Source: Notospermus geniculatus (lineage: Eukaryota > Nemertea > Pilidiophora > Heteronemertea > Lineidae). Taken from it: DNA of 64,000 nt. Shown here one piece after another: positions 53,111 through 63,649 of the stretch (its first letter is position 1; every line of letters starts with the position of its first letter). The DNA lies in NCBI GenBank assembly GCA_002633025.1, contig NMRB01000958.1, positions 183,006-247,005 of the forward strand, given 5' to 3'. Made by a program: the position numbers and the translations under genes. The notes under the pieces are model-generated. The model saw only the letters and a list, made by a program, of their open reading frames with translations, made no database searches and was not told where the DNA came from.

Positions 53111-54100
53111 CTAAACATTGCCTCCACGTTTAGCGACTCCTTGAAATATGTCAACTGATTTAAAGAAGGTTCCTTCTCTATGGGTATGTCGTATAAAGTG
53201 AAACACTGTCCCGTCCTGTGCGTTGAATCCTAAGTCTAATTTAGATTTACGAGTAGCAACAACGTCAAACGGAAATAGAACTTGAATTTCTTCAAAAGGT
53301 CTCCTTCTAGCGGAAACTTTGACCAGGCCATGCAAGGGATTGGGATTTTCTCGAAAACAAATGAACTTAGGACCTGGAAAAGCTATCAAGCAAAAGAGAC
53401 ACACAGTCTTCCAATAAATGAACGTAGAATATATAATTTTTACACGACCAAGCCAACTACGGTGTTGCACTTCGTGTGATACTGGCTGATATCCTTTCTG
53501 AGGACCAAACACGAATATTACACACTCGTTATTTAGCTGTTCGAAAGTAGCAAAGAAGTCACGACAAAAAGAAATTTCCGTTGGTGCGGCCAACGTCACT
53601 GTTTTACCATTGTTAAGTAGAGTTGATTCAGACATCTGTATAGGCCTATCAAAAATTGTAGCTATAATGGTGCCATTTACAGGGCACCAGATGACAAATG
53701 TCGAACAAAACCAAAAAGACATCCGAACGGACGTAGACTGTGAACATTCATTTTTGTCGGGTATGACGAGGGTTCCCACAAAGGTACCATTCCTTAGATC
53801 GTACAGGTGATGAAGTACCGACGAGTCCCTTTGTTTCACACTTTGGACAAAATATTTCCCACAAACCGCAAATGAAGACAATCCTCTTTTAAACGGAACC
53901 GTGTATTTGTTGGCAAGGCTAAACTTTCTGTTGGCTAACTGGTAAACTGACAAGCTAAGAATTCGGGCCATTTCGGGCATTTGAACTGCACCAAGATATC
54001 CAGTTATGCGATCGAAAGCCCAGTATTTAACCCCAGAAAGACTCAATGGAGGCATGAAAGGTACACGATGTTTTAATCGGTACTGAATCACAGTAAATTC
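53111..54100 (-). CDS. Beta-propeller-like protein of unknown function, paralogue 2
   Basis: Exon-like frame of about 330 codons. An acceptor CCGTTAG|GAATTT at 54100 opens the frame immediately after an in-frame stop. Short strands spaced like WD or kelch-type blades are visible: VKYWAFDRITGYLGAV, LYDLRNGTFVGTLV and WCPVNGTIIATIFD. It is paralogous to 55194-56204: YRLKHRVPFMPPL matches YRIHRRLPLIPPM, YDLRNGTFVG matches YDFRSGKYIG, and CPVNG matches CPLHG. No signal peptide or membrane span. Upstream exon(s) unknown. A F-box-linked propeller is possible but I cannot show an F-box. Name not recognised. Confidence 0.6.
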   Translation of the reverse strand, partial: EFTVIQYRLKHRVPFMPPLSLSGVKYWAFDRITGYLGAVQMPEMARILSLSVYQLANRKFSLANKYTVPFKRGLSSFAVCGKYFVQSVKQRDSSVLHHLYDLRNGTFVGTLVIPDKNECSQSTSVRMSFWFCSTFVIWCPVNGTIIATIFDRPIQMSESTLLNNGKTVTLAAPTEISFCRDFFATFEQLNNECVIFVFGPQKGYQPVSHEVQHRSWLGRVKIIYSTFIYWKTVCLFCLIAFPGPKFICFRENPNPLHGLVKVSARRRPFEEIQVLFPFDVVATRKSKLDLGFNAQDGTVFHFIRHTHREGTFFKSVDIFQGVAKRGGNV

Positions 54101-54263
54101 CTAACGGTACAAAATAAATCGTTCTTGTTAAATCGAATGCCTCGCGGGGTTTGTTGACATGTCCTCAAATCAAGCGCCGTTTTGAGAAAAAGGTGAAAGA
54201 AGGATTTTAGTTTAATGGGAAATGCATTAGACAGCCAAACTTCGGAGGCGTATTCTGCAAAAT

Positions 54264-54512
54264 CTACCGCTTCGAAATCAATGTAAATAGTACAAAATGT
54301 ACATTTTGACCGACTGAATTTGCAACTGTCATTAACCAATCTCGTACCCAGATATACCTCATCCGAGGATATCTCTGGAAAGGGCTGGCGACTTGTCCAA
54401 AATTTCTGGACAACCGCTGGCAGCGTGCCAAAATGTTTGTTTCCCACAATATTTCGTTCTTCGATGACTGAAAAATATCACATATGCCTAAAGAGTCATA
54501 TATTACACCCAA
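54264..54512 (-). CDS. Possible upstream exon of paralogue 2 (doubtful)
   Basis: Open frame with NILARCQRLSRNFGQVAS then RYPRMRYIWVRDWL. The L-x-x-C-Q-R-L-S pattern with a later Trp recalls the second half of an F-box, but no first half is seen and a different frame (54088-54447) is also open. Donor choice and phase are unresolved. Confidence 0.2.
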   Translation of the reverse strand: MGVIYDSLGICDIFQSSKNEILWETNILARCQRLSRNFGQVASPFQRYPRMRYIWVRDWLMTVANSVGQNVHFVLFTLISKR

Positions 54513-54867
54513 AACACGAAGGTTGTTTGAGTATTACAGCAATTTCAAACGAATAGTTTAGTTGGGAACATCATGCCGCGGGTGCCAGCTCGGTGTGATT
54601 CGCCTCATAAATTAGTTTATCGCGCATGCGGAGTATGCCTGAAATCGTCAGCCCTTTCCAGTGGTGTTGTAGGAACGTAAACCGACTGGGGACGAGTTTG
54701 GTCATTAACCCATTTTAACAAATTTTTAATGGAACCTCGTCCGCAGGTGCACGTTCGCATATTTGCACAGGTTTTGTCTATGACTGAAGCAAGGCTTTGC
54801 CTGGAGACTAGGTTCACCTCTATGGGAGGTCCAAACAAACCAAAACAAACCAAGCGAGCCATTCGCT

Positions 54868-54962
54868 TTAAAGCGGTGTGTCAGCCAAAAAATTTGAATG
54901 CAAAAGGGGACGAATCTTTGTTTACAAACACTCATTTCCTGCAATCTGATTGGCTGATTGGC
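54868..54962 (+). repeat. TTAAAGCGA-type MITE fragment
   Basis: AATGCAAAAGGGGACGAAT and TTTGTTTACAAACACTCATT as in 12538-12686. The right end is lost. Confidence 0.6.
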
Positions 54963-55193
54963 CACAAAGGGCCAATTTTTTTAAACGATGGCTAAGATGA
55001 CCATCGGGTTTCCTTAACCCTCAGTTGACAAACTGTTTGTTAATTGAAGAAAATTTTTCCATTTTATGAATCGTTGGTAGCCAAACATTCTAAAAGTCGA
55101 AATGTTTACTTCGGTTAATTCACGGTTTGTCAGAAAAGCCGATGGTTAAACCGAGGTTTACCTTAACTATCGTTTAAATATCGGCCCTAAGCA

Positions 55194-56204
55194 TCACCGA
55201 GCAAGTTCTAGTACATCAACTGCACGTATCACCCATCTTGAACCAATGTGCTGATTGGTGATAAACAATACGGACTTGGATTGTCCGATGGTCATGTCGT
55301 ATTTATTTTGTTTAGGGTCAACCAAATGAGTGATGTAAAACTTCCGAAGTAATGCGGGCCATCGAACTGGGACATGAGAGAGCCTGACAAGACTTTTTTC
55401 TTTGAAGCATTTGATTATTTCCACCAGACTGATTTTTGTGTAGGAAAATATATTAAAATCATAAACGAAGGTTCTGGTGGAATAATCTTCACCCAAAATC
55501 CTATACACGCCAGGCATTTTAGTGGTGTTCGTGCACCCTAACCTAGCACCAGATTTTGACAACTGTAAGGTGTATGCCATTATTTTATGCTCTCTACTAT
55601 CATAATTAACCGTTAAAATTAACACGTACACATGGAAGGCGAGAAATATTACGTCGCACCTGAACGGATCATACATTTGAGCCGTTTTTGTGGAATTTTG
55701 CGATAAGCGGAAAACGAAGCCATGGTTCTGTGATTCTAAGATGAAATTATAAGCTGTCATTATTAGCACACCATGCAGAGGACAAACCACAGATATACCT
55801 TCCATGTTATCCTGAACCACCCAGATCTTGTCCGCAGCGCTAGCGGCACCAGTCCATTCTAAACATTCCTTCCTGGTTTTCAAGCCTATTATTTGACCAA
55901 TATATTTGCCACTCCTAAAATCGTAAACACTCAACAAAGGCCTCAAACGTGATTTACTATTTTGTTTCATTCTGCCATTAACTTCGTAAATAATTGTGTA
56001 ATTGAGCCTGTATGCAGGTAAACATGTGTTGTATTCGCTATTCCTGTAAATTGTCGCATTGTATCCCAGTCGACAACTTCTACTGTTAGCATCGATAAAA
56101 TACGAAACTAGCCGATACCATGGCGCTCTGCCTTGCTCAAATAGTATGAGGAGAGGTTGTGTTGGGTGGACTTTCTTAATTACGAAAGGTTGTTCGCTTT
56201 CCAT
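55194..56204 (-). CDS. Beta-propeller-like protein of unknown function, paralogue 1
   Basis: 336 residues from ATG at 56204 to the stop at 55194. The frame is open further upstream to a possible acceptor AATTAG|GAGAGT (exon start 56245), which would add EYRIHRRLPLIPP; that stretch is conserved in paralogue 2, so the upstream acceptor is the better start. Repeated strand-like units: LLSVYDFRSGKYIGQIIG, IWVVQDNMEGISVVCPLHG and FVYDFNIFSYTKISLV. No membrane or signal sequence. Lies 1.1 kb upstream of paralogue 2 in the same orientation, indicating tandem duplication. Function not recognised. Confidence 0.65.
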   Translation of the reverse strand: MESEQPFVIKKVHPTQPLLILFEQGRAPWYRLVSYFIDANSRSCRLGYNATIYRNSEYNTCLPAYRLNYTIIYEVNGRMKQNSKSRLRPLLSVYDFRSGKYIGQIIGLKTRKECLEWTGAASAADKIWVVQDNMEGISVVCPLHGVLIMTAYNFILESQNHGFVFRLSQNSTKTAQMYDPFRCDVIFLAFHVYVLILTVNYDSREHKIMAYTLQLSKSGARLGCTNTTKMPGVYRILGEDYSTRTFVYDFNIFSYTKISLVEIIKCFKEKSLVRLSHVPVRWPALLRKFYITHLVDPKQNKYDMTIGQSKSVLFITNQHIGSRWVIRAVDVLELAR

Positions 56205-56279
56205 GGGTGGTATCAACGGTAACCTCCTATGGATACGGTACTCTCCTAATTTTATCTAGATTATTCAACAAATCACACC

Positions 56280-56341
56280 AGCCTGATAACCACCAGCCAC
56301 CAGCCTGATAACCGCCAGCCTGATAGCCTTGATAACCGCCA
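56280..56341 (+). repeat. CCAGCCTGATAACCG short tandem repeat
   Basis: Four imperfect CCAGCCTGATA units with a few-base spacers, running into the tRNA-like copy. It looks like slippage of the 5' end of that element. Confidence 0.7.
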
Positions 56342-56412
56342 GCCTGATAGCCTAGTGGTTATCACGTCCGCTTAACAAGCGGCAGGTCCCGGGTTCGAAT
56401 CCAGCCCGGGCC
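56342..56412 (+). repeat. tRNA-like sequence (SINE head), copy 2
   Basis: TAGCCTAGTGGTTATCACG, loop TTAACAA (AAC, valine-like) and GGTTCGAATCC. One anticodon-stem and two T-stem mismatches. Closely matches 1588-1657, so a dispersed repeat is more likely than a gene. Confidence 0.55.
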
Positions 56413-57135
56413 ATTATGGGATTTCCCGGCTCTTCACGTCCGTCGCATGGGACAGTAAGCCGTGGTGCCTTGTAGGCCTACCTTGTGTCTTTGCAAGGGC
56501 AAGTACCCCATCCAAGTGAGGAACATGAGTAGCTTGTGATGGCCTCCTCCGTACTTACCAGGGCCAATATTGCTATAGCTTCGGCCCTGACGGAAAAATG
56601 AAATACAGTACAATACATTCAACAAATCTATCAGTCTTGGTGATATTATTCTTAGAATCTATCACTGACATCAAGCGACTGATTTGGCACTTGCGACTGG
56701 AAGCAACTGATCTGATCAGTCGCTGGTGGTGTGTACACTCTTATTCAAAAGTAAATGCACACCTAATAAACTTAAACATTTCACAAAATCTTCAGTAGGA
56801 TCAACCGTTGCTTTTACGGCAATTATTTAGGAACCGTCTCAAAAATACCTTGAAGCCAAAGAAGTGAGATTATGATTGAATAAGGGCTGTACATCGTGAA
56901 CAAGAGGGGTGCCCAGAACAGATCCTTGTGGTACTCCAAAACGACGCGGGCATGTGTCTGATACCGCATCACCGACCGTCATTCCTGTGTCCGCCCAGAT
57001 GAATATAAACAGACTCGGACTGGGCCGTCACGCGGTACCGTGGTTGATACGTGCACGTGACTTTGTCGCGCCAAACCGCGCAATGACTGTACAAAATACA
57101 ATAATTGTTTTGGCAGAAAACGCCTACAATCCTGC

Positions 57136-57489
57136 GTGGAGGAGACGGAAACTTCTCACCGTAAACTTATACAATTTTTGTCAATAAACAAGCATGAATT
57201 CAATGTGTCATACTCACGTTTAAAGATTTTACAAGCAATTTTAGACCGAAATTTGCCTCGACAGCCGAAATGGCAGGCCTGCCATGCCTACCTGCATTAT
57301 ATGCCATTTTCGGCGCCACAAACGCCTGCAGAGCTTGAAATTCAGTTCAGGTATGTAGATAAGAGATTGCATTTGGACAGGTCATTTCAAAATGACGCTT
57401 TTTTGAAATCAGACGTCCGACGTGCTAAAGCCTCTTATCTTCGGGTGGCCTCGGTTAGCCGCGATTGTTGTTGTTATCTCCACAAGTAA
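57136..57489 (+). CDS. Unrecognised open frame (doubtful)
   Basis: 117 codons starting MEETETSHRKLIQFL, with LKILQAILDRNLPRQPKW and a basic C-terminus (DVRRAKASYLRV). No motif recognised and no splice evidence. Frame length is modestly above chance. Confidence 0.2.
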   Translation: MEETETSHRKLIQFLSINKHEFNVSYSRLKILQAILDRNLPRQPKWQACHAYLHYMPFSAPQTPAELEIQFRYVDKRLHLDRSFQNDAFLKSDVRRAKASYLRVASVSRDCCCYLHK

Positions 57490-58422
57490 ACCATTGTAAA
57501 CCAACTGCCCCGTGATATCATGCTGCAGCGCGCCTACGATTCCCACCATGCTCAGCGAGCAGTTGTGCGGTTGCACCACATTCGATCCACTTCCTCTTTT
57601 CACCACGGAAGTCACGGTAAAGCGTTAATCACGGTACCGCGTGACGGCCAAGTCTGATGAATGGAAGCACTCCTGGGCAATGCTGCCGATTCCACACCTC
57701 CGCTCTGTGCGACTTAGAGTCGTCCTGAACCGCCGAGCAATGTTGGCACCCCAATCATTTCCACCACCCACGAAAATGGAACTTTCATTTCCGGTTGTAT
57801 GATTTCTCCTCCCCTGGCTTCTGAGCATGGGCAGTACGGTACCTTACATGCGCCATCACTTCATTAAGACCGCCCCCATCAATGGGGCGGTCTTCCTTGT
57901 TTTTACTGAATTTCTCTCTCTCTCTCTCTGGATCTCTCCATCCAATCTGCGGTGTCCCCACGATAACTAACGAAATACGCCATGTATCGCGGTAAAATTT
58001 TCAGAAATGGTAGATGAGCATATTACACAGAATCCTATTGATTCTTGGGGTCATAAGTGCACAAATAGTGCGAAATTTGGGTGAAATTTGTAGCTTTTTC
58101 GATATATCATATTCGCGTATTCCAACCTCCACACGGCGCTGCGTCTGAACAGAACGCCGTGGAGAACTGGCCACTCTCCAACAACGCCTGGCCTTGTGGG
58201 ATTGGAGAGTGGCAGAAGCGAGACGTTCTTACTGGTAAGTGAGACCTACAGAGCATGCGCATTGGTACTCGCACGTCTCTTCCGCAAACCGGCGATTTGA
58301 TTCCCGTGTCACTTCAGACTTTTAAAGCTGAAATAAATAAGTAAATAAAGCACATCTGTGCGGGTATGTTTTGTTTTACGGTAAGTAACATTGTTGGTGT
58401 CAAATCCCATAAGATGTCAACC
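57490..58422. other. No gene seen
   Basis: Contains a 13-bp stem hairpin AAGACCGCCCCCAT / ATGGGGCGGTCTT (57866-57894), a (CT)n run at about 57915-57930, and a GCCACTCTCCAA / TTGGAGAGTGGC hairpin (58169-58215). Confidence 0.45.
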
Positions 58423-58561
58423 CACAGGTTCTTGTGGTTCGATACTATACTAGGGGACCACCGGTCCTGACACACTTCACTGAGAATGTATAATACATTC
58501 TCAGTGAAGTGTGTCAGGACCGGTGGTCCCCTAGTATAGTATCGAACCACAAGAACCTGTG
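58423..58561. repeat. Perfect 68-bp inverted repeat with 3-nt loop
   Basis: Arms 58423-58490 and 58494-58561 are exact reverse complements, separated by TAA. Ends CACAGGTTCTTGTGG / CCACAAGAACCTGTG. Could be a very young MITE, a hairpin RNA source, or an assembly fold-back. Confidence 0.95.
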
Positions 58562-58639
58562 CCACCATAGAAAGTGATGTTTGTTCGTATATTCAGCGTG
58601 ATTTGTGGCTAGCCTAATCCGCAGACACGCGCAGTCGCT

Positions 58640-58968
58640 GCCATGTCTGCTGTCACGTCATGCATGTATTGTAGGCCTATGCATGTCATGCATGCTGTCT
58701 GTCACTCACTGTCACTGCTGTGGCTGTGGTCTGTGTGCATGGTAGGCCCCTATCATCATATAGGCCTAGGCCCCTATCATCATGATGATCATCATCGCCC
58801 ACCACCATCATCACTGATCATCATCACCAATCGTGTACCGGTGCGGTAGGCCTGCCCTAGTAGCCTAGGCCTACGTAGGCCTAGGCCTATAGGCCTAATA
58901 GGCCTACTAGCTTGGAGGAATTATACTGACCTAGGCCTATACTAATACTAGGCCTTATATTATAGGCC
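58640..58968. repeat. TAGGCCTA- and CATCAT-rich low-complexity tract
   Basis: Many overlapping AGGCCTA words, ATCATCATGATGATCATCAT at about 58770-58830, and no coding. Confidence 0.6.
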
Positions 58969-59284
58969 TATCGCACCTAGCACGTGTGAAACCAGCCAGC
59001 AGGTGGCGGAAAGGCCCAAACATCAGCGCCCCCACTGTACATTTAGGCCGAGGCCTACAATACATTGTGCAATGCATGCGTGCATTTTATGTAAACATAG
59101 CTAGCTAGGCCTTATCGCACTGTCTAGCACGTGTGAAGCCAGTCAGGCGGAAAGGGCCCAAACATCAGCCAATGTTTACATAAAATGCACGCAATGCATT
59201 ACAATGTATTGTAAATGTACAGCAGGGGGTGCTGATGTTTGGGCCCTTTCCACCTGGCTGGCTTCACACGTGGTAGGTGCGATA
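58969..59284. mobile_element. TATCGCACCTAGCACGTGTG inverted-repeat element
   Basis: Ends TATCGCACCTAGCACGTGTG and CACACGTGGTAGGTGCGATA. Inner ATGCATGCGTGCATTTTATG is inverted on the right. A third partial copy of the terminal repeat sits in the middle near 59111. Confidence 0.7.
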
Positions 59285-60422
59285 AGGCCTTTTATAGGCT
59301 AAGCCTAGGCCTACTGTCCTGTGGTGTACCGGCGTACCAGTAGGCCTAAGGTCTAGACCTAGCCTATGTAGCTAGGCCTTTAGGGTAGCCTACCTTTCTT
59401 AGGCCTACAGGCCTAAGCCTGGTGTCAATCAATCATACTGAGACAGAGCATAGAAGAGCTGTGACTATGTCTGTGTGTGTGTGCATGATGTAGCCTACAC
59501 TGCTATGCTATCAACGCATCACTGTGGTCTTTGTCTGGTGTCAAAGCAAGTCATATGCTAAATTACTGGATGCTTATTGCCTCAAAGTTTCCGAAAACAA
59601 ATGCACCAAAAGATCCATCTTGATATTAAGTTCCTAGGACTTGATGCTGTCAGAAAGTAATTTGCCAAAGAAGCAATACATGAAAGACTGTCACAATCAT
59701 ACTATAATCACAGTCATGCAAGATTTCTGTAATACGGTATTTCAAATCACAGAACACAATGAAAGGTGTCAATGACAATGAATGTGATTTGTGATAGCTA
59801 CTGGTACATGTCATATGTATCTTGCACCACCATCCTTGACACTGCGTAATGCAGACATCACCTTCAAACATTGTTTGCAACCTAAATCTTCTTTGACTGC
59901 ACCAGCTTCCAGTTTGGTAATTGCAATCACTAGTGTACTTGCAGTCAACATCAGTCATAATGGATACAGGAGCAGCAGGAGTTATGTCACAACATGTACA
60001 TGTATGTTAGGTGATGTAACCACAGGTTGATTATGAACAAAATAAAACATGCCTATCTGGCTTTCAATAATAAAAATGTGCATCTTCTGTTGAACTTTCT
60101 AATTCTAATGTTAGAAGTCTATCATGCTATGACACCTTGATCCTGTCTATTACCTCGCCCATCAACCGAGCTTTCTACATTGCTGCTCGGTAATTCTCGA
60201 TCAGTCGACTAGCTCCCAATTTCCAAGGGCGGTCTTCAAATTGACTGGTAAGTCAATTTCTAGTTCATGCGTTTGTCAACACTGACGTGGTAGAGTACAA
60301 ACCGCAGCGAGAAGTGAAAGGAGGCAAAGGTCGGCCTAAAAAGGTAGCAAAAGCGGACCGTCGGCTATGAATTTGTCCACAGACGCTATCGAAGTGGCTC
60401 ATAATAAAGAAAGGACTCGGTT
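59285..60422. other. No gene seen
   Basis: TAGGCCTA-rich to about 59440, then unique sequence without convincing coding. Confidence 0.4.
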
Positions 60423-60655
60423 TTAAAGGGCCTCTAGAGGCAGCTTTTTAGCGGATTTTGATATGATTACTAACACAGAATTGGTGGCATGATGATCCAA
60501 GTTGGGCATCATTTTTGAAGTAAAATTTCATCAATGTCAACATTTGATTCACAATTCATGAGTTCATGGTTGCTAGCGCCACCTGTTGCACAGTAGAAGT
60601 ATTGTTAGTAGCCTAATAACGAGCTGCCTCTAGCATTTGTCTAGAGGCCCTTTAA
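60423..60655. mobile_element. TTAA MITE with AGGGCCTCTAGAGGCAGC end
   Basis: TTAA on both sides (60423-60426 and 60652-60655). Ends AGGGCCTCTAGAGGCAGC and GCTGCCTCTAGC...CTAGAGGCCCT. Confidence 0.8.
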
Positions 60656-61473
60656 GACGTGTGAGGAGGTTGCGGCCCATCCTGTGGAGATCTCAGAATT
60701 TCCAACTCTGAGAGACCTGGCTGGTCTGCCTTTTTGCCCGTGTTGCCGACGATTTCAGGCTGGCGATATAATACGACCGTAATGATGACATCCTGTCTGA
60801 AACTCGGTGTTCGCCTGAGTTACATTCCTTATAGGCCTGCTCCGTTGCAACAAATAATCGCTCACCTTTTTATCAAACATGTCCGACAATAGAATTGCCA
60901 CACTACACCATTTCCCTTATGGAATGTACATGACAGCCTATTGCCGGACGGCGGATCTCGCAATGCCGGTGAAAGGCAGCTACGCTTGAGTTTTTTTTCC
61001 GAGAAAGACCGACTTGCCTGGCAAAGCCGGCCGACATTGTCATCGATGGTGACACTCGTGTCTGATTGGACCCTCTTAGGCGTACATGTGTCCTCTAAAA
61101 TCCCCGAAATCGAGGAGAAATCGCGACTCGGACCGGTGGCGGCGTCCGTTTTGTACATTGTTTTGACATTCGGCTGTCAGCTATCAGAACTTACATTGTG
61201 ACGTAATGTAATGATTGACAGGCGCTCGTTCATCATCGTCTTGAAGCGGGCGTACGCGGGAAAATGAAGACGAGATTATCTCGCTCCCAACATAGCTCAA
61301 GGATAAGGGACGACGCACTTGATTGGCTAGCTCTTTTTAAATTTGAATTTGTAACGTCGTAGTTGATTGGTTAGCTATTTTGGGATGTGATGTAAGTAAC
61401 CCATTTCTGAGTCATAACCTGGCAGCTTTCTGCCAAGTATGGCCGCGGCCGCGGACGCGGTTTCGGTGGCGGG

Positions 61474-61738
61474 AGCGTGTGCGGGTGAAACAGCTAAAGG
61501 GAAATACGTTGGATCACTTTTTTCCAACCGCGCCCGCAAACGCCTCGTGGAAAAGCAGCTTTAAGGGAAATACGTTGGATCGATTTTTTTCCACCCGCGC
61601 CCGCCTCCTAATCCGCGCCCGCAAACGCCTCGTGGAAACACGGTCTACAGCTGCGTTTCCACGAGTGAAACAGCTGAAGGAAAATACGTTGGATCGATTT
61701 TTTCCACCCGCGCACGTCTCGTGGAAAAGCAGCTTTAG
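61474..61738 (+). repeat. Three-unit tandem repeat (GGAAATACGTTGGATC)
   Basis: Three units of about 75-110 bp each with AATACGTTGGATC, TTTTTTCCA(C/A)CCGCGC and CTCGTGGAAAAGCAGCTTTA. The long frame over it is a by-product. Confidence 0.8.
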
Positions 61739-61803
61739 AGGTTAAGCTGTTCTCTCTGACAGTACCAGTGTAGGCACAATACGGAAAAAAGCATAATACC
61801 CAC

Positions 61804-62073
61804 CTTTTTCTGATACATCCGGGCTCCCTGGTATTCAAATGCCTCCTCTTTCTCCATACACGGGCCTTTAATTTTATTCAACTGACAAACAAATACTTTG
61901 TCAGTTATGAAATAAATCATTGTTGAACAGTCTTCGTGCAAACATCTGGCGGCACATATGAGAGACGAACGTGTCCCCTCGTGCACCGAGTCTGGTTTTA
62001 GAATACTCCAACCGAATACAACTTTTTTGAAGCACTCTGTTACTATTCTTTCTGGGTTACTTGAAGCCAGCAT
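61804..62073 (-). CDS. PAN/apple-like domain exon
   Basis: From ATG at 62073 the frame encodes 90 codons to a donor AAAAAG|GTGGGT. Cysteines in ECFKKV, SSLICAARCLHEDCSTMIYF, VFVCQL and GPCMEKE follow the PAN/apple pattern. An acceptor-like TTGTAG|GTATGC sits just before the ATG. It resembles the two PAN-like exons at 16.2 and 31.3 kb in spacing only, so they are at most distant relatives. Downstream exons were not found. The ATG may not be the true start (see 62076-62201). Confidence 0.55.
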
Positions 62074-62075
62074 AC

Positions 62076-62201
62076 CTACAATCTTCCTACAGATTCATTC
62101 CGTGCGTTTTGTGTAACAAAATCAGCTGCCCATCCGACGGACAGTATGAATCCGTAGAGCAAAATTGGTGCCGACTTAGTTAATCGTAGACTGGCATGCA
62201 T
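62076..62201 (-). CDS. Possible signal-peptide exon, out of frame with the PAN exon
   Basis: ATG at 62201 gives MHASLRLTKSAPILLYGFIL then SVGWAADFVTQN, a good signal peptide with cleavage near WAAD. The frame stops at 62076, three bases before the PAN ATG. An intron between them would be too short, so this is either a frameshift (real or assembly) in a secreted PAN gene, an alternative exon, or chance. Confidence 0.35.
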   Translation of the reverse strand: MHASLRLTKSAPILLYGFILSVGWAADFVTQNARNESVGRL

Positions 62202-62849
62202 GCGGTGCGGAGTAACGCGTTTTATTTTATTCTTCGTGTTTTTAGCTCAGCTGACCAAAGGCAGGCGGAGCTAGTCAAATGAGTATTATATGAAATGGTC
62301 CATGGACCATGTGCTCACCTGTGGGTGAATGTCCCAGAAGAACAGATGACAACTGCGTGTTCAAGTGTACGCCTAGGCCTTGGCCTATTTTGTACAGCTA
62401 GGCCTAACAGGGCAGGGTAGGCCTAGGCCCTTGTTGGCCTACTAGGCCTAGGCATTTGCATTGCCATCAAAATATTGGGGAAGGGCCTAGGCCTAGGTAG
62501 ATTGGGCCCATCATTAAAGAAATCAAAGTCTTTGACTTATCATGGTTAGACCAGAACGTGTCAAAATACCAAGGCCTACCTGCACAAGCAAGTTTTCATG
62601 TCCAAACAAAGGCAACATCATCAGATCCCCCTGACACAGCACATCCAGTACACCATATCAGCATAGCCTAGGCCTAATGATAGTCACACAACCAGTGAAC
62701 ACTGCATGAACTGACTGTAGGCCTAGGTCTACCTGTTACCNACTAGATGGCTCCACGGCATTGAAATGGACAAAAAGTGCAATAACTAACTTATTATTCG
62801 ACGGATCATCGCCAAATTTGTATCATAGGTACAGTCATTGACATTAGTT
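62202..62849. other. No gene seen; TAGGCCTA-rich
   Basis: Includes an unknown base at 62741 and many AGGCCTA words at 62370-62500. Confidence 0.4.
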
Positions 62850-63582
62850 TATCTACACCTACTACCTTGAATATTTCAAATACTACTGGGCCAATTTTAA
62901 CACGGTTTGTACCACATGAAAGTATATGACCTTGGTCATATTTCTGCATCAAAATTTTGGAAATTTGGAAATATCATAATTATGTAATACCTCATTAGAA
63001 AACCCCCTAAAAATCAACATTTTATTACGGAATTTTTTTTGGACTTTTGTTGCAGTTTTGATAGAATGGAACTTTCTAAGGATTTTGGGCTGTGTTTCAT
63101 CAAAATATCTCAAGTGGTTGCTGAGATATTTGAGATTATCGAAATTTTGATATTTTGAGATTTTCGTGTTTTTCAGGAAATTTTGATGCCATTAGTTAAA
63201 GCTAACCTCAGAATATGGGTTTACAATAATTTTGGAACATTTTGCGTTAACTGGGCAGAGATATCCATATTTGAAAATAACCCCTTAACTTAAGACAAGC
63301 TTAACTTCTCACCAATTTACGCTATAAGTTCCAAAACTTCATAATCCTACGTTTTTAGGTGAGCTCTGTCTACTAATATCAAAATTTTGTGAAAATTTAG
63401 AAATTCGCAAATTATCGAAATTTTGATAATCTCAAATATCTCAGCAACCACTCAAGATATCTTGATGAAACACAGCTCAAAATCCTTAGAAACTTCCACT
63501 CTATCAACACTGTAACAAAAGTCACAAAAAAATTCCATAATAAAACTGTTGATTTTTAGGGGGTTTTCTAATGAGCTATTAC
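62850..63582. repeat. Inverted pair of repeat R2
   Basis: 62984-63152 (minus sense) and 63414-63582 (plus sense) are inverted copies (AACCCCCTAAAAATCAACA / TGTTGATTTTTAGGGGGTT; CTCAGCAACCACTCAAGATA). The outer 62850-62984 continues the R2 match to 12218-12500. Confidence 0.7.
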
Positions 63583-63649
63583 ATACAAACAAAGATACAT
63601 ACTTGTTCAAGTTCAGAACATTCTAGCTCCAGTAGTTAACGAGCTATGG

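Noticed and set aside
56342-56412. Functional valine tRNA
   Set aside because: Stem mismatches and a near-identical copy at 1588-1657 with a different anticodon region argue for a tRNA-derived repeat.
57866-57894. GC-rich hairpin like a bacterial terminator
   Set aside because: No bacterial gene context; a 13-bp stem in a eukaryotic intergenic region has no such meaning.
61380-61745. 121-codon frame
   Set aside because: Runs through a three-unit tandem repeat; low-complexity composition.
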